Position numbers and translations under genes: made by a program. From Adiantum capillus-veneris (Eukaryota > Streptophyta > Polypodiopsida > Polypodiales > Pteridaceae), in the NCBI GenBank assembly GCA_014529385.2, contig CM043958.1, forward strand, positions 144,911,734 to 144,940,233: DNA of 28,500 nt, in the 5' to 3' direction. The notes beneath the pieces were generated by a model. The model saw only the letters and a program-made list of their open reading frames with translations. It made no database searches and was not told where the DNA came from. Numbering within the stretch: the first letter of the stretch is position 1; each line of letters starts with the position of its first letter. This document shows positions 1 through 10,298 of this stretch, piece by piece.

Positions 1-47
1 TGTATCACAAAAGTTCGAAATTGCAAGCACAAAAGAGTAAGCAAGCT

Positions 48-258
48 AATTTGGAATCAAGGTTGCAGAGATGCATGCAGATTGGAGAAGATGAAGAAGC
101 TCACGGCACACAAGAGTCTATTGCTTGGTGCAAAATAGAAAGATAAGTTAGCCGTAGAATGATGGGCGTATGTACAATAGACGGGGAAAAACCTCTTAAA
201 AAATGCCCTAGCGGTCCTAAGTGTGTTCACACACATCACTACCAAGTATATGGTAACA
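48..258 (-). repeat. 3' LTR of the old Copia element
   Basis: This is the reverse complement of the 227-bp LTR of the younger copy, with many substitutions and small gaps. The minus-strand start TGTTACC is at 258. The other end, near 48, has lost the terminal CA. The TATA-like and pyrimidine-rich parts are recognisable. The exact left boundary is uncertain by a few bases. Confidence 0.9.
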
Positions 259-260
259 CA

Positions 261-270
261 TCCCCTTGGG
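261..270 (-). other. Polypurine tract of the old Copia element
   Basis: The minus strand reads CCAAGGGGA two bases before the LTR start. It matches the tract before the 3' LTR of the young copy at 17695-17702 and marks plus-strand DNA priming. Confidence 0.7.
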
Positions 271-329
271 AGTGATGCGATGAACTAGAGCTAGCACATA
301 ACGTATAGGGAAGTGCTATGCCTTGAGGA

Positions 330-1110
330 CATGATCAATCCACAAAGGGAAGCAAGCCCAAAGCTTTGCAAAGTCTTCAAACTTCTCACAAGGCAATGCC
401 TTTGTGAACATATTTGTAAGGTAGTCTTACGTAGACACATAAGCCAAGCTGATCTCTTTGGCTAAGAGTCTCTCTTTGACATAGTGATAATGTACCTCAA
501 TGTGCTTTGTGTGGCCTTGAATAATTGAGGTCCTCGCAACTGTCAATGCACTCTGACAATGTAGATGATGTTGGCAGTGTGCTATTCAACACCCAAATCA
601 ACCAAGGCGTTTGAGCCATACACACTCAACCACAATTGTGAAAAATGCCAATGTACTCAGCTTCACGTTTGGAAGTGGCCACAAGAGGTTACTTCTTGCT
701 CAACCATGATATGCATGAGTTGACGAGCATGAAACAAAAACCACTTGTGGACACTCGCGTGTCATAACAACCAGCCCAATCCGAGTTCAAAACCATGTAA
801 ATCTGGCGGCAATGATTCCTCTTAAGGATAAAACAACCCAAGAGATAAAGTGCCACTCAAATAGCAAAAGATTCTCTTGACAGCCTGCCAATGTTTATAC
901 TTTGAGCTATGCATAAATCTCTTGCATTGTGAGACTGTAAACTGAATATCTGGACTCCTATTGCATACATAGATACTTATTTTCATTGGAGTAGCAATAG
1001 ATTTTCACTCAAGTTTAAACTTATGTAGTAATACCTCTATCACACTGCTTAAACTTTATGCTTCCCAAGTAATGATGCAAAAGCTCCAATTCTTTCATCT
1101 TGAAAGTAGC
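330..1110 (-). pseudogene. Copia RNase H domain, broken
   Basis: Minus-strand translation in several frames gives pieces of the Copia RNase H and connection region. A segment near 650-720 is the counterpart of the 'SCEAEYRA' region, and one near 420-560 is the counterpart of 'HTKHIEVHYHYV'. A nearly readable C-terminus ends at about 335. It aligns base by base with 16734-17629 of the younger element. Stops and shifts are frequent, so no product is expected. It was the 3' end of a gag-pol polyprotein. Confidence 0.8.
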
Positions 1111-1690
1111 ATTCAAATCAACCTTAAATTCATTAATGCGTTCTCATTCGGATCAATAATCAACAAATCATCTACATATAGAAATAGATCACTCTATGCT
1201 TGACATACAAAGTGTTTTCAGTTGGACTGTTATGAAAGCCTCGTTTAACCAATTGAGTGTCAGCTTTCTCATACCAAGCACAAGGAGACTGCTTCAACCC
1301 ATACAAAGCTTTTTTACATTTGTACACTTTATTTTCTTGTCCTTTCTTGATAAAACCACGAGGTTGTGTTACATAAACTTCCTCAAATATATCCCCATTC
1401 AAGAAAGCAGTAACAATGTCTGATTGATGTACATTTCATAAAAAATGAGATGCCAATGCACACAGAAAACGAACAGTAGTCATACGAAAAGTGGGAGCAA
1501 AAGTCTCTTTAAAACCAATGCCTTTCTGTTGTGCATAACCTTTTGTGACAAGTTTAACTTTGTAGCGATCAATCTTACAATCTGGCTTGCGTTTCAACTT
1601 GTAAACCCACTTTGTACCAATGGCCTTTTTACCAAGAGGCAAGTCACATTAAGTCCATGCGTCATTTTTTATAAGTGCATCATATTTTGA
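1111..1690 (-). pseudogene. Copia reverse transcriptase domain, broken
   Basis: Two open stretches, 1436-1642 ('[15 protein letters not shown]' start of RT) and 1172-1402 ('[15 protein letters not shown]', 'ALYGLKQSPCAWYEKA'), encode the core of a Copia reverse transcriptase. The YVDD catalytic box can be read at 1164-1178 on the minus strand, but in a frame different from the preceding block, so the protein is interrupted just before it. This copy still contains the RT core that the younger copy has deleted. Confidence 0.88.
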
Positions 1691-2160
1691 TTGCATGGCA
1701 GAGCCATTCAATTTTTTGAATTTTGTGCTTCATCAAAAGAAAGATGTACCTTCTGATCACTTTTTGAAAGAGGTACCCCCTCATCACATAAACTAGAAAC
1801 AACCAAAACATAACAATCTCATGTATACGATACATGGCGAGAACCTAGTGAATACGGCTAGACATAGGTACATCCAATTTATTGTCACACAAAGTATGCA
1901 CTAGCCATTTTGGCAGACCTCTAGCCTCTTCATTTTCAGCTTTTTCATATCAAATACATCATGTACATCTGCACCAGTGATAAACTGATCTGTAACATTT
2001 TCAGAAATCTTTATAGGATGTACATTTGCCTCATTGGAATTTCCATTCAAGTTTTCACCCATTAAAAAGAGGCAACAAAGTGTCATAAATATCCTATGAG
2101 CTTACATTGCTATCTCTAGTACACAATAGCAAAGATTTAATAGAATCTTTCACAAACACA
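1691..2160 (-). pseudogene. Copia integrase-RT linker, broken
   Basis: The minus-strand frame 1901-2086 reads 'SNEANVHPIKISENVTDQ' followed by 'GADVHDVFD', the counterpart of the linker between integrase and reverse transcriptase in the younger copy (15780-16060). Here the unit is present once, whereas it is tandemly duplicated in the younger element. The linker holds no catalytic motif. Confidence 0.75.
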
Positions 2161-2900
2161 TCTCATGGAACCAAGATACGTTTTGTTTGTGGATGGTATA
2201 ACTTGTAACCTTTACTGTTAGTAGTATAACCAACCAAAATGCATTTAACAATCTTATCATTCAGTTTTCTATGTTGTGTTTGCAGTACCGAAGCATAAAC
2301 TAAACACCCAAAAGCATGCATGTGATCAATAAATGGCTTCTTATCATGCCATGCTTCATAAGGAGTCATAGATCGACTTGCTTTGGTAGGACACCTATAA
2401 GTACATAAGTAGTACACATGATAACATCAAGTCAAAACAAATGTGGCAAAGCTTGAATCTTGAGCATTTTGTTGAGGTGTATACGCACTATACATTGGTG
2501 TTTTATCCCATGATAAGCCAAAAATGCATGAAACTCATGAGACATATACTTCTCCCCTTGATCTGAACGGAGGGTGTCCATAGTACATTTAGAGACAAGA
2601 GAAACTGCTTAAAGCACGTAGACACTTCGGACTTAGCTTTAAGCGGATACACCCATGTATGCCTGAAGCAATCATCAATGAAATTCATGAAGTAAAGGTA
2701 ATTGCCTAAGAATGGAGTTTGTATAGACCCACAAACATCACTATGCTCAAGTTGCAACCTGTATCTAGCCCTTACTGAACCATCCTTTGAAAACTTTGAA
2801 CATTGTAGTTACCCGAAATAAAGCCTTCACAAACATGCTTAGAAGGTGTTTCAAGAGGCGGCAAGAAGCAACCATATCATATTTTTGCAAACGTAGCAAA
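2161..2900 (-). pseudogene. Copia integrase core, broken
   Basis: The minus-strand frames 2503-2757 ('QLEHSDVCG', 'NYLYFMNFIDDC') and 2163-2417 ('CPTKASRSMTPYEAWHDKK', 'HAFGCLVYAS') are the integrase core and its C-terminal side. A short segment encoding the second catalytic aspartate neighbourhood ('LRSDQG') lies at about 2555-2575, and this segment is absent from the younger element. The 3'-5' order and alignment with 14990-15660 are clear. Stops between the blocks show it is inactive. Confidence 0.85.
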
Positions 2901-3480
2901 CTAGTAAAATTTAGTGCCCAAAACGTGCATGCCAAAGTTTTGCATCTAAAATAACATTTGAATCCACAATTTCATTTGCAAAATTATTCCCACAATTATG
3001 ATACAAAGTGAGCTTACATAGCCCACGAAACAAAATACGAGATGCAACTATTTCATCACCAAAAATGAGATCATGAATTGTACATTTGTCCTCCACAAAT
3101 TTGACAGCAAGACCAAGTTTGGCAAGCATAGATACAAACAAAAGGTTATTTTTTATCCTTGGTACATAAAGTGTCGAGTATGAAAGAACTGCCATTCTGA
3201 GCAGTTAGCACAATCTTTCCAACTCCTTGACCGGATAAGAGGCATTGTTGACACAAGTGATCGTATTCCCACGAGGGACAGACTTGAGAGAGCTAAATAA
3301 GTCACGATGGGACGTAATGTGCTGTGTAGCACCACTATCAAAGTACCACACATATGAATTAGCAGCAGTTGATATACATGCATCATGGACAAAAGGATCA
3401 TATGTACACTTTGCACTAAATACCCACTCTACATCTACATCAACATCACAATCTCCATTCCCAAATAATCTACAATAGCT
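2901..3480 (-). pseudogene. Copia protease and pre-integrase domain, broken
   Basis: The minus strand near 3325-3350 encodes the retropepsin active site 'WYFDSGAT', where the Asp of DSGA is retained. The frame 2911-3195 follows with 'LYVPRIKNNLLFVSMLAKLG' and ends in 'LWHARFGH', the pre-integrase zinc-binding histidine region. A frame change separates the active site from the C-terminal half near 3190-3210. The alignment with 14440-14910 of the younger copy is nearly continuous. Confidence 0.87.
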
Positions 3481-3499
3481 GCACTTGCAGTGGATGCAG

Positions 3500-5094
3500 C
3501 CTCTTTCTTCTTGGCCTCTTTTACCTTCAGCTTAGGTTATTGCTTTATCAAGTGATCATTAGCCTTGCAATAATGACAACGCTTCTTCTTCTTACCTTTT
3601 TCACGAGAATTTCTAGACGAGGTGCCATTAGAAAATTTCGGAGGTCTTTTGGAGGGCTTTTTAGTAGAGAGAGAAAAAAGATCTCCTCCAATGAGAGAAG
3701 GGTCAACGTTACGTAGAAAAATAAGCTGATATTAACAAGGATATGAAAATAGTATCACCTACTCATTCAATGAGCCAACGATCCTTGAAAACGGTTACCT
3801 TTTCATTAAATGTGATTGCCTTTTTCACGAGGTCGGCGCCGCTCATTTAATACTGCTTTCCACATCATTCAAATTTAAAAAAATACAAAATTGTCAGATA
3901 ATGTCAAAATTTGAAGATTTGGACACCGTCAATGTGTCAGGAACGCCCAAATACCTAAAAATCGACTGTCTACTCTACAATCCCCTTTTAGAGGTTTTTT
4001 GGCGTTTTCTGTAGACAGTCGATTTTTAGGTATTTGGGCGTTCCGAACACATTGGCGGTGTCCAAATCTTCAAATTCTGATTTTATCTGACAATTTTGTA
4101 TTTAAATTTAAATGATGTAAAAAGCCATATTAAATGAGCGGCGTTGACCTCATGAAAAAGACAATCACATTTAATTGAAAGGTGATCGTTTTTAAAAAAT
4201 GCCAAAAAGTTAGGTTTACTTTTAAAAGTATCAAGTTGTCCTTTTGGACGTATTCATAAGTGCAAAGGCATTTTAAGAAGATTTTCTAGAGACAATTTCT
4301 TAGAAGGCTCTCCAAATGACCTCCGAAATCTTCGAATGTGCTAGCAAAAGCATTAGAAACATGTCATCTACTACTCACTGATGAAGAACCATGAGAAGTG
4401 GCTACATTGCGATGACCACCTTTTCTTTAAGCAACACAAAAGCCTATTCAATTGCATGTTGTTTAGCCTCAAAGTGACTCTTGAAAAAGTAATGTGCATA
4501 ATACATTAAACTTGACAGCTTGAGGGTTTTCTTAGGTCATAAGTCTCTAAGTACTAGAAAAATTATGGTAAGAGTTTGGTAATGCATTGAGAACAGTCTG
4601 CACAAGTGAATTGTCAAAAATGACTTCACCTATAGAAATGAGTTGCTCATCAATATAATTGATCTTAGGAAGAAAAGTGCCCATGTCATCTTTCTCTTGC
4701 ATAATATTTGAATCCAGCTCTTTACAGAGCAATGTACTTTTAGCTTCATTGCGGCTTCAACCAGAGTATCCCAAGCTTGTTTTGCTGATTTTATTGAGCA
4801 GATGTGAGGAGTAATAGTATGCTTCACAAACTATGCAATCAATGCATGAGCTTGTGTATCTCTAATATCCCAATGCGACTCTTCAACCATAGGCAAAACA
4901 ACTCTAGCAGTAACATCCCTGCAAGAACTTGCAACATCCTCAACATAGCCTACATCCATGCCCTACACAACATTCCGAACGCCCTTTGACACAATAACTT
5001 GTGTCATCATGTGAGACCACATTGGGTAGTTATTCCCATCTAGTTTATCCTCAACAACAAATATCGTGAAAATATATGTGATGTTGCCAGCCAT
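3500..5094 (-). pseudogene. Copia gag, split by a foldback element
   Basis: A start codon on the minus strand at 5092-5094 matches the start of gag in the younger copy (13353). The N-terminal half (4325-5094) is the UBN2-type capsid region, for instance 'PNSYHNF' near 4570. The C-terminal part (3500-3639) has a zinc knuckle, C-x2-C-x4-H at about 3550-3590, whose final Cys position is a stop or is changed. Between the parts lies the 685-bp insertion at 3640-4324; removing it leaves the two gag parts aligned with the young copy. Several stops exist besides the insertion. Confidence 0.88.
3640..4324. mobile_element. Foldback / MULE-like non-autonomous element
   Basis: Two arms of about 334 and 314 bp (3640-3973 and 4011-4324) are reverse complements of each other around a 37-bp spacer. 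The innermost 34 bp (3940-3973 with 4011-4044) pair perfectly, and outer parts pair with substitutions and small gaps. Termini read GGAGGTC on both strands. Flanking 9-mers GAAAATTTC (3631-3639) and GAAATCTTC (4325-4333) match at 7 of 9, consistent with the 9-bp duplication made by Mutator-like transposases. There is no open frame for a transposase. It disrupts the old Copia gag, so it arrived after that element. Confidence 0.82.
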
Positions 5095-5345
5095 GTGCAC
5101 CTGATGTGAAAACTACCTAAAAAGAGAAAAAAAAAAGTAGGATTAACACGTGCTATTTAGCAAAATCCAAAGAGAACTATAAGGGACCCGTTTTGCAAAA
5201 AATTACACTAAAAGCACACCGAGCTCTATAGGCTCTTCAAAAGTATTAATCAACCTACTGATGCTCACCTTAGCTTACCCAAATTGGAGAAAGTGAGCAG
5301 GTGGGTGCTGGCAACGCTGGCGACTATGCTCGGGAGGATGCAACA

Positions 5346-5363
5346 TACTTCAATACCAATTTT
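5346..5363 (-). other. Primer-binding site of the old Copia element
   Basis: The minus strand reads ATTGGTATTGAAG next to the 5' LTR end. It corresponds to ATTGGTATAAGAGC at 12991 in the younger copy and to the initiator-tRNA-Met-type primer site usual in Copia elements. Confidence 0.75.
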
Positions 5364-5524
5364 TGGAATTAGGATTACAAAGATGCACACACAACTTTGA
5401 GAAGATGAAGAAGCTCAAGGCACACAATAGAGAGTATATTGCTTAGTGCACAATAAAAAAATAAGTTGCCCTAGAATGATGGGCATATATACAATGCATG
5501 GGAGAAAAAACCTTCTAGTGAGGG
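5364..5524 (-). repeat. 5' LTR remnant of the old Copia element
   Basis: It matches the 3' two thirds of the family LTR in reverse complement, up to the purine-rich stretch ending GAGGG at 5520-5524. The first part of the LTR (TGTTACC and about 65 following bases) is missing. The match stops abruptly at the TG that starts LTR-A, which is good evidence for an insertion junction. Confidence 0.88.
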
Positions 5525-6459
5525 TGTTGAAGCAAGGGACCCTTTCACGTGAGTTTTGACGGGTCAACAAAAACTCATCCACTTAGTCATTTCATTTTTG
5601 CCTAAGCTGGCAATGTAATTCATAAACCAAGACCAAATATGATTGTATCATAATAGCTTTGTACTCAATGAGTAGCTTGATATCGTAAGTCCACCACATT
5701 TTCGTAATAATTATTCTTTCTAGCCAAAATACCCAATTTTAACCTTGGGTATATAAGCCAAAACTTTGTAATTATTGGGGATCGAATAACTATCGAGATT
5801 ACGTAGTGAAGAGCACACCTACACTTGCGTGGTCACTACACATTGTACGGGTAAGCATTGCTAATGAAACTTCTTGTGGTGCTTCCTCTCACTCTTAACA
5901 TTGTGTACATGTCTAATGTGCTATGTTTGACTGTGTGTGCGTGACACAATGAGCGGTTTTAGCTCTAGGTTTTCTTGTGTGTTTATTTGCTCTTTGTGAG
6001 TTGCTAATGGTGTTTGAAGTGAAACTAAGCATGGACATAGGTAAATAGGCCTTAGGAGAAGCCAAACGACCTTTAATTTGTAAATTTTGGTGAAGGTAAG
6101 AGGTGGAAACGATCATGGTTGCTCACTTACCCGACGGTGACTTTTGCAAGTTTTGTTGTTGGGAACCTATTGCCTATGGCTTAGAGATCCCTAATCTCAA
6201 GTTTCATGTCATTTGCATCTCATTTGTTGACACCGTAACGACCATTAGAGTGAGAGATAGACCACATAGGAGACTTAGATGTTTTTCCCTTAGCTGCTTC
6301 CTTACTTGAGAGTGACACATTTGTCCTCAATGCATTGTTGTTAAGAAATTGCATTCAACATTTCCATGCACTAGTCGTGTCAGCTACGTCCTCAGATTGA
6401 CATATATTATGCTAGTTGGAGTTCTCTCTAGGCTACTCCGTCCAATCGCGGCTATAACA
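5525..6459 (+). repeat. LTR-A, a Gypsy-type long terminal repeat
   Basis: It begins TGTTGAAGCAAGGG exactly at the break in the Copia LTR and ends CA at 6459 before a primer-site-like sequence. It is a diverged relative of LTR-B (10301-11199): similar starts, TATA box (TATATAAG at 5750), a GTAAG at 5851 after about 100 bases, the shared block ATGCACTAGTCG at 6366, and similar ends. It is about 935 bp. The matching partner LTR is not in the window, so this is the 5' end of a truncated element or a solo LTR with some leader. Confidence 0.68.
5750..5758 (+). promoter_or_regulatory. TATA box in LTR-A
   Basis: TATATAAG sits 225 bp into the LTR, in the same context as the TATA box of LTR-B (ACCTTGG upstream, AAGCC downstream). 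It would drive plus-strand transcription of the element. Confidence 0.5.
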
Positions 6460-6634
6460 TTTAGTGGACTAGTAACTGGTGTGTAGTGGGAAATAACATG
6501 AACATAGTGAACATTTCATTAGAATAGATTCCTAATGAGCATAGCAAGAGTGCTTGCATGGAGAGAGCAACAAAAAGCATAACACCTAGTTAGATAGGCA
6601 TGAACAGTACTTCAAAAGAGAGAAATTAATCTAT
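6460..6634 (+). other. Leader remnant after LTR-A, no gene
   Basis: It starts TTTAGTGGACTAGTAACTGG, which resembles a decayed version of the TTTGGC...TGCC primer site behind LTR-B. No coding potential is seen. It ends where the putative chromovirus LTR begins. Confidence 0.4.
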
Positions 6635-7648
6635 TGACAGCAGTTGAGGACCAGATTTACATGGAGCCGATCCCCCCTCCAAAAGGCTTTGTATTATAGG
6701 TTTCCCCTATCAAGGGAGACAATTTACAATGCAATTCTTTGTGTTCCTTCAATAACTAGCTAGTGCAATGAAGATGGAAGCTTCAAGCACTAAGCAAACA
6801 CTTATAAAACACAACATCAATTTCCTCACGGTCTCAGACCCAAGACCTCACACACCTTCGAGGATGGTGAGAGCTAGCGGGCTATGAGAGTAGATTGAGA
6901 GGAAGAAGGAGTAGTCTTACAAGAAAGAAGTATATCTCCTCACGTAATCACTTATAAAAGCTTAGCATAGCTTAGTAATCAGCATGGTAGAGGAGATGAG
7001 CATGCATTGAAGCTTGGCTCTTGGTTGGATTTGCATCACAAAGCCAAGAGTTGTTGGTGTATGCCTCCCTTCACAAGCTTGGAGTAGATGATGAGCTTTC
7101 CATTAAAGCTTGAGAAGGAGAGAGAGAGTCTTCTTGCTTCACACATGAGCTTGTGTGAGTGTGTGGAATAATTCCTTTGAAAAATCAGCCCCATCTCTCT
7201 CTTGGTCGACCCCTCTTGCTAAATCCTCTTGTTGGCTTCCCATTGGACCTCTCCAAGCTGAGCCAACGAAAATTGAGAAGCATAAGTGATAGCCTTGTGA
7301 CACGTGTCCCCCTTTCCCCTTTTGTGGAGAGATTTAGGTAATTAAATAATGCAACTAAACTCTCATTGGACCCCTTTGTCTTCTGGCCAATAGAAATCAA
7401 GCAAGCCATTGGGCTGCTGAATGCTCATTGGACCCCTTGGGAGACTATCCAATAGTCTTCTAGAGAGCTTAATTCTTATTGGTTCTTTGATTAAGTGTTT
7501 TTAAATGAATTAAACTAGATTTAATCTAGCCTAATTCTCATTGGTCCACCTCTATGGTCATTCAATAGGATTTGAGTGCACCTTGTGGGCAAATGGTCTA
7601 AGGAACTGACATGTGTCCATTATGCCCTTTGTGTAAAGGGAAGCCTTT

Positions 7649-7681
<33 letters not shown>

Positions 7682-8076
7682 CTCTCACAAACTTCTCTCT
7701 CTTCTCCTACCTTTAGGGCTCGCCCCCTCCTCTTTAGGAGTCATGAAGACTTTTTGGCACACTCACTAAGCATCCAATTTAACTAAGCTTGTTGACCATT
7801 GGACACAACCTTTGAATTTTGGAACCTTAGCATTTTGGAAGTCTTAATGGGCTGAACCTTAGGGTCTTTAAAGCCCATTGTTTCACATTGCTCTTTTGAA
7901 GATGCCCCCCCCCTTTGCATCCCTATTTTCCCTCCCTTGGATCCTTACCGTGGCTCGTCTGCCAGCTTAACCAATATTCTGCCTTTTTCTCCCTTGGTAC
8001 TTTCCCATGTTAAATGATTAGTTTAGCATGAGAAATCATTAGGAGAATTAGATATTAGCTATTAGCTATTATGACA
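6635..8076 (-). repeat. Probable 3' LTR of the chromovirus
   Basis: The stretch is non-coding and lies directly downstream (minus strand) of the chromovirus 3' UTR. On the minus strand it starts TGTCATAATAG after a purine-rich AAGAGAGAGG and ends CTGCTGTCA. It holds several CCAAT-type repeats (7242-7544), a GT microsatellite, a run of nine C (7905-7913) and purine-rich blocks. The upstream partner LTR is not in the window, so neither end can be confirmed. The short open frames in it look accidental. Confidence 0.4.
7651..7681. repeat. (GT)n microsatellite
   Basis: An uninterrupted GT dinucleotide run of about 15 units, preceded by GA and followed by TTCTCTC. It lies inside the probable chromovirus LTR. 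Confidence 0.97.
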
Positions 8077-8474
8077 TTACCTCTCTCTTGAAATCATAGT
8101 CATCCTTGACTATGGGGTAGAGAAGATAAAGCCTATTCATTAGTTCTTTTTCTAGCGGATAGAGGATCCCTATCTTACACTACGACATCATTCTATAATG
8201 GATGACTAATCCATTTGGCGCTTGAGAGCCTAAGGCTACCGCAAGCATGCACATTAGTCCTATCAATCTTCCATAGTAGAGTGACAAGCTCTACTTGGTG
8301 TTTGGGAGACATCGTCTCCACAAACTTGATCCTAAGCAAGCATACTACTTAACATTTGTGCACAATAAAGAAAAAGAGAGTCTTATAAGACAAAAACTCT
8401 GTTCATTTTAAACATTTGTACATTTGCTTACTCTAGGGAAGCATTGTAAGAATTGACAAGGTTTAGGTTATCCT
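8077..8474 (-). other. 3' UTR of the chromovirus, no gene
   Basis: No coding potential between the chromodomain pseudogene and the putative LTR. On the plus strand at about 8051-8072 there is a small direct repeat of ATTAGCT. Confidence 0.5.
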
Positions 8475-8999
8475 TTAATTGTATGCATTGCATTCATCTA
8501 GCATCTTCAAAAGGATAATTTTTAACTCAATAAGATACCGTCGGATAGTCTTACCGCCTCTTAATACCTTGTCTTCATGGCCGAGAATGGACTCGGGTTT
8601 CATTACTTCTTCTTGGTCCTCAATCTCCGGTGGGTCTTCAATAGTTGGTTCTTGAGGTGGCTCTCCTTTGTAAGGCTTTAGTTGGCTCGCATGGAAAGCA
8701 TTGTGTATGAGCCAATGGCTGGGCAACTTGAGTTGATAGGCCATCTCATTGATTGGTCTAAGAATATGGAAGGGACCATAGTACCTTTTTGCTAACTTAG
8801 CATAGTACTTTTGGTGTCCTGTAGGATTCTTGCCCGTCGTGTGCTTTAATCGAGCCTTGGAAAATTTAAGTAAGACCCAATCATTTTCTTTAAAGGCTTC
8901 TTCTGTGATAATCACTAGCAGCCTTTTTCCTTTGTTGTGAGATAGAGATAGCATCCTTAATCTTTTGGAAAGATTCTTATAGGTTTCGGCTATACTCAT
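8475..8999 (-). pseudogene. Integrase C-domain and chromodomain, broken
   Basis: The 174-residue open frame begins 'MSIAETYKNLSKR' and holds 'AYQLKLPSHWLIHNAFHAS' (residues about 95-115), typical of the integrase C-terminal domain of chromoviruses. From about residue 135, 'ESILGHEDKVLRGG' followed by 'RRYLI' is the start of a chromodomain, the module that steers integration to marked chromatin. After 'RRYLI' the frame slips by one base, and the remaining conserved chromodomain residues are readable only in the next frame and end at a stop. It is a non-functional remnant of the polyprotein C-terminus. Confidence 0.85.
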
Positions 9000-9190
9000 C
9001 TGCCCGGGGAGGTCACCTAATAAAAATGTAACCTATCACGTGAGTTCAACAGAAGGGTATTTAAAGTTCTTGAAACTTACAGAAATATATATACAAAAGG
9101 GCATTATTTTTTCAAAATTGAAAAGAACTTACATATTTTAAAAGAAAAGGGTACATTATATTCTTAACAAAACTCATAGATAAGGGGTTT
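9000..9190 (-). other. AT-rich interruption between integrase core and C-domain
   Basis: About 170-190 bp of AT-rich DNA with stops in all minus-strand frames separates two parts of the integrase that are normally contiguous. On the minus strand it ends TTTTTATTAG directly before the coding sequence resumes, which looks like a 3' splice site. No clear 5' partner could be fixed. It could be a small insertion or an acquired intron-like segment. Confidence 0.45.
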
Positions 9191-9929
9191 TACAAACATC
9201 TCTTGAACGCATGTGATATGGTAGTTTTACACATAGTGAACCCCCCGAGCTCATCTGCAACGAAGATCTCCAATGTACCTTAAGTAGTAGGGGCCTTTTT
9301 GATCTTCCCTCAATTACCTTGAAAGGTGCTTTTTCCGTGGAAGTATGTACAATGTTATTGTAGGCATACTCCACTAAGGGTAAGTACTTCTGCCTTTGGG
9401 ATCTTTGATGTACTTTAGTTGCATAGGCTTTTAGTAGATCAAGAATTGTTAGGTTAGCTATTTCACTTTGGCCGTCCATTTCTGGATGATAGGCTGAAGA
9501 GAGGTTTAGCCTTGTCCCTAAATTCTCAAAGAGACCCTTCCAAAAATTACTGGTCATTCTAGGATCTCTATCCGACACTATGGACATTGGCAAGCCATGG
9601 TACTTGAAGATTTGTGAAATGAAGAGGGTTGCCATTTGATGGGCTTTGATAGTCTTTTTGACAGGTATAAAATGAGCTTGTTTGGTAAACTTGTCTACTA
9701 TCGTCCATATTCCCGTATTCCTATGGATAAACTTAGGCAATCCAAAGATAAAATCCATGGATATGCTCTCCCATGGTGAATTAGGGATTGGCAAAGGTTG
9801 AAGCAATCCAGGTTGCTTCCCTCTATCAAACTTCGTCTTTTGGCATACCACACACTTAGAAACATACTCTTGTATGTTTTCTTTCATGGTAGGCCAATAG
9901 AAATATGTTTCAATCCCTTTTAGGGTAGA
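9174..9929 (-). pseudogene. Chromovirus integrase core, broken
   Basis: The 237-residue frame 9174-9887 continues from the zinc-binding domain: 'CVVCQKTK' (the CxxC pair), 'WESISMDFIFGLPK' (first Asp), 'IVSDRDPRMTSNFW' (second Asp), 'YHPEMDGQSEIAN' (Glu). All three catalytic acidic residues are therefore present. It ends with 'RPLLLKVH' followed by unrelated residues after a frame slip near 9270. An in-frame TAG near 9930 separates it from the upstream domain. It once inserted element DNA into the host chromosome, and is now non-functional. Confidence 0.9.
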
Positions 9930-10298
9930 CTAAATCCCTCTATGCCCCACATAAGGAGGAGCATGAGATTCATATATTACTTTCTCACGTAGTGAGTTAG
10001 TAACGCATAGTCTATTTCCATAGAGAAGATAACCATCTTGTAAAGTAAATGGTTCCTCTTTCTTCCCTACTGCAAGGGCTGAAATCACATCTCTAAAATC
10101 GGGATCAATAGCATACTCATCTATCATAGAAGAAAGATCATTGTGAGTTGCTATGGAAACCGCATTCACTCTCAGCCGTCTTGAGAGTGCATCGGCTACT
10201 TGATTATGCTTGCCAACAAAGTGAGCAATATGAACATGAAACTGTGAAAGGAATTTTTTCCACCTCATTTGTTTGTCGGAGAGCTTGGTCTGTGTCAT
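9930..10298 (-). pseudogene. RNase H C-terminus and integrase HH motif
   Basis: The 122-residue frame starts 'MTQTKLSDKQMRWKKFLSQF' and continues 'HFVGKHNQVADALSRR', the conserved end of Ty3/Gypsy RNase H, then a linker, then 'ESHAPPYVGHRGI' with the two histidines of the integrase zinc-binding domain. It is followed by a stop (TAG) and then, in the same frame, by the CxxC part. Homology stops just upstream of 'MTQTKL' where LTR-B begins, so the rest of pol is cut away. Confidence 0.9.

Larger units (their letters stand above)
48..5524 (-). mobile_element. Old, degenerate Copia LTR retrotransposon
   Basis: Read on the minus strand, the order is 5' LTR remnant, primer-binding site, gag, protease, integrase, reverse transcriptase, RNase H, purine tract, 3' LTR, which is the Ty1/Copia order. 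It belongs to the same family as the intact-ended copy at 12764-17931, because LTRs and coding blocks align along the whole length. Stops and frame changes occur in every domain and no open frame exceeds about 95 residues, so it is dead. Its 5' LTR is cut at 5524 by another LTR, and its gag is interrupted by a 685-bp foldback element. It is clearly older than the plus-strand copy, yet in places it keeps segments that the younger copy has lost. Confidence 0.93.

Noticed and set aside
57-245. 62-residue open frame in the old Copia LTR
   Set aside because: It lies wholly within the LTR and has no conserved motif.
5913-6309. Short open frames inside LTR-A
   Set aside because: They are on both strands, short, and the region is clearly an LTR by comparison with LTR-B.
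7159-7409. Short open frames in the chromovirus LTR region on both strands
   Set aside because: Overlapping open frames on opposite strands, no motif, and located in non-coding LTR sequence.
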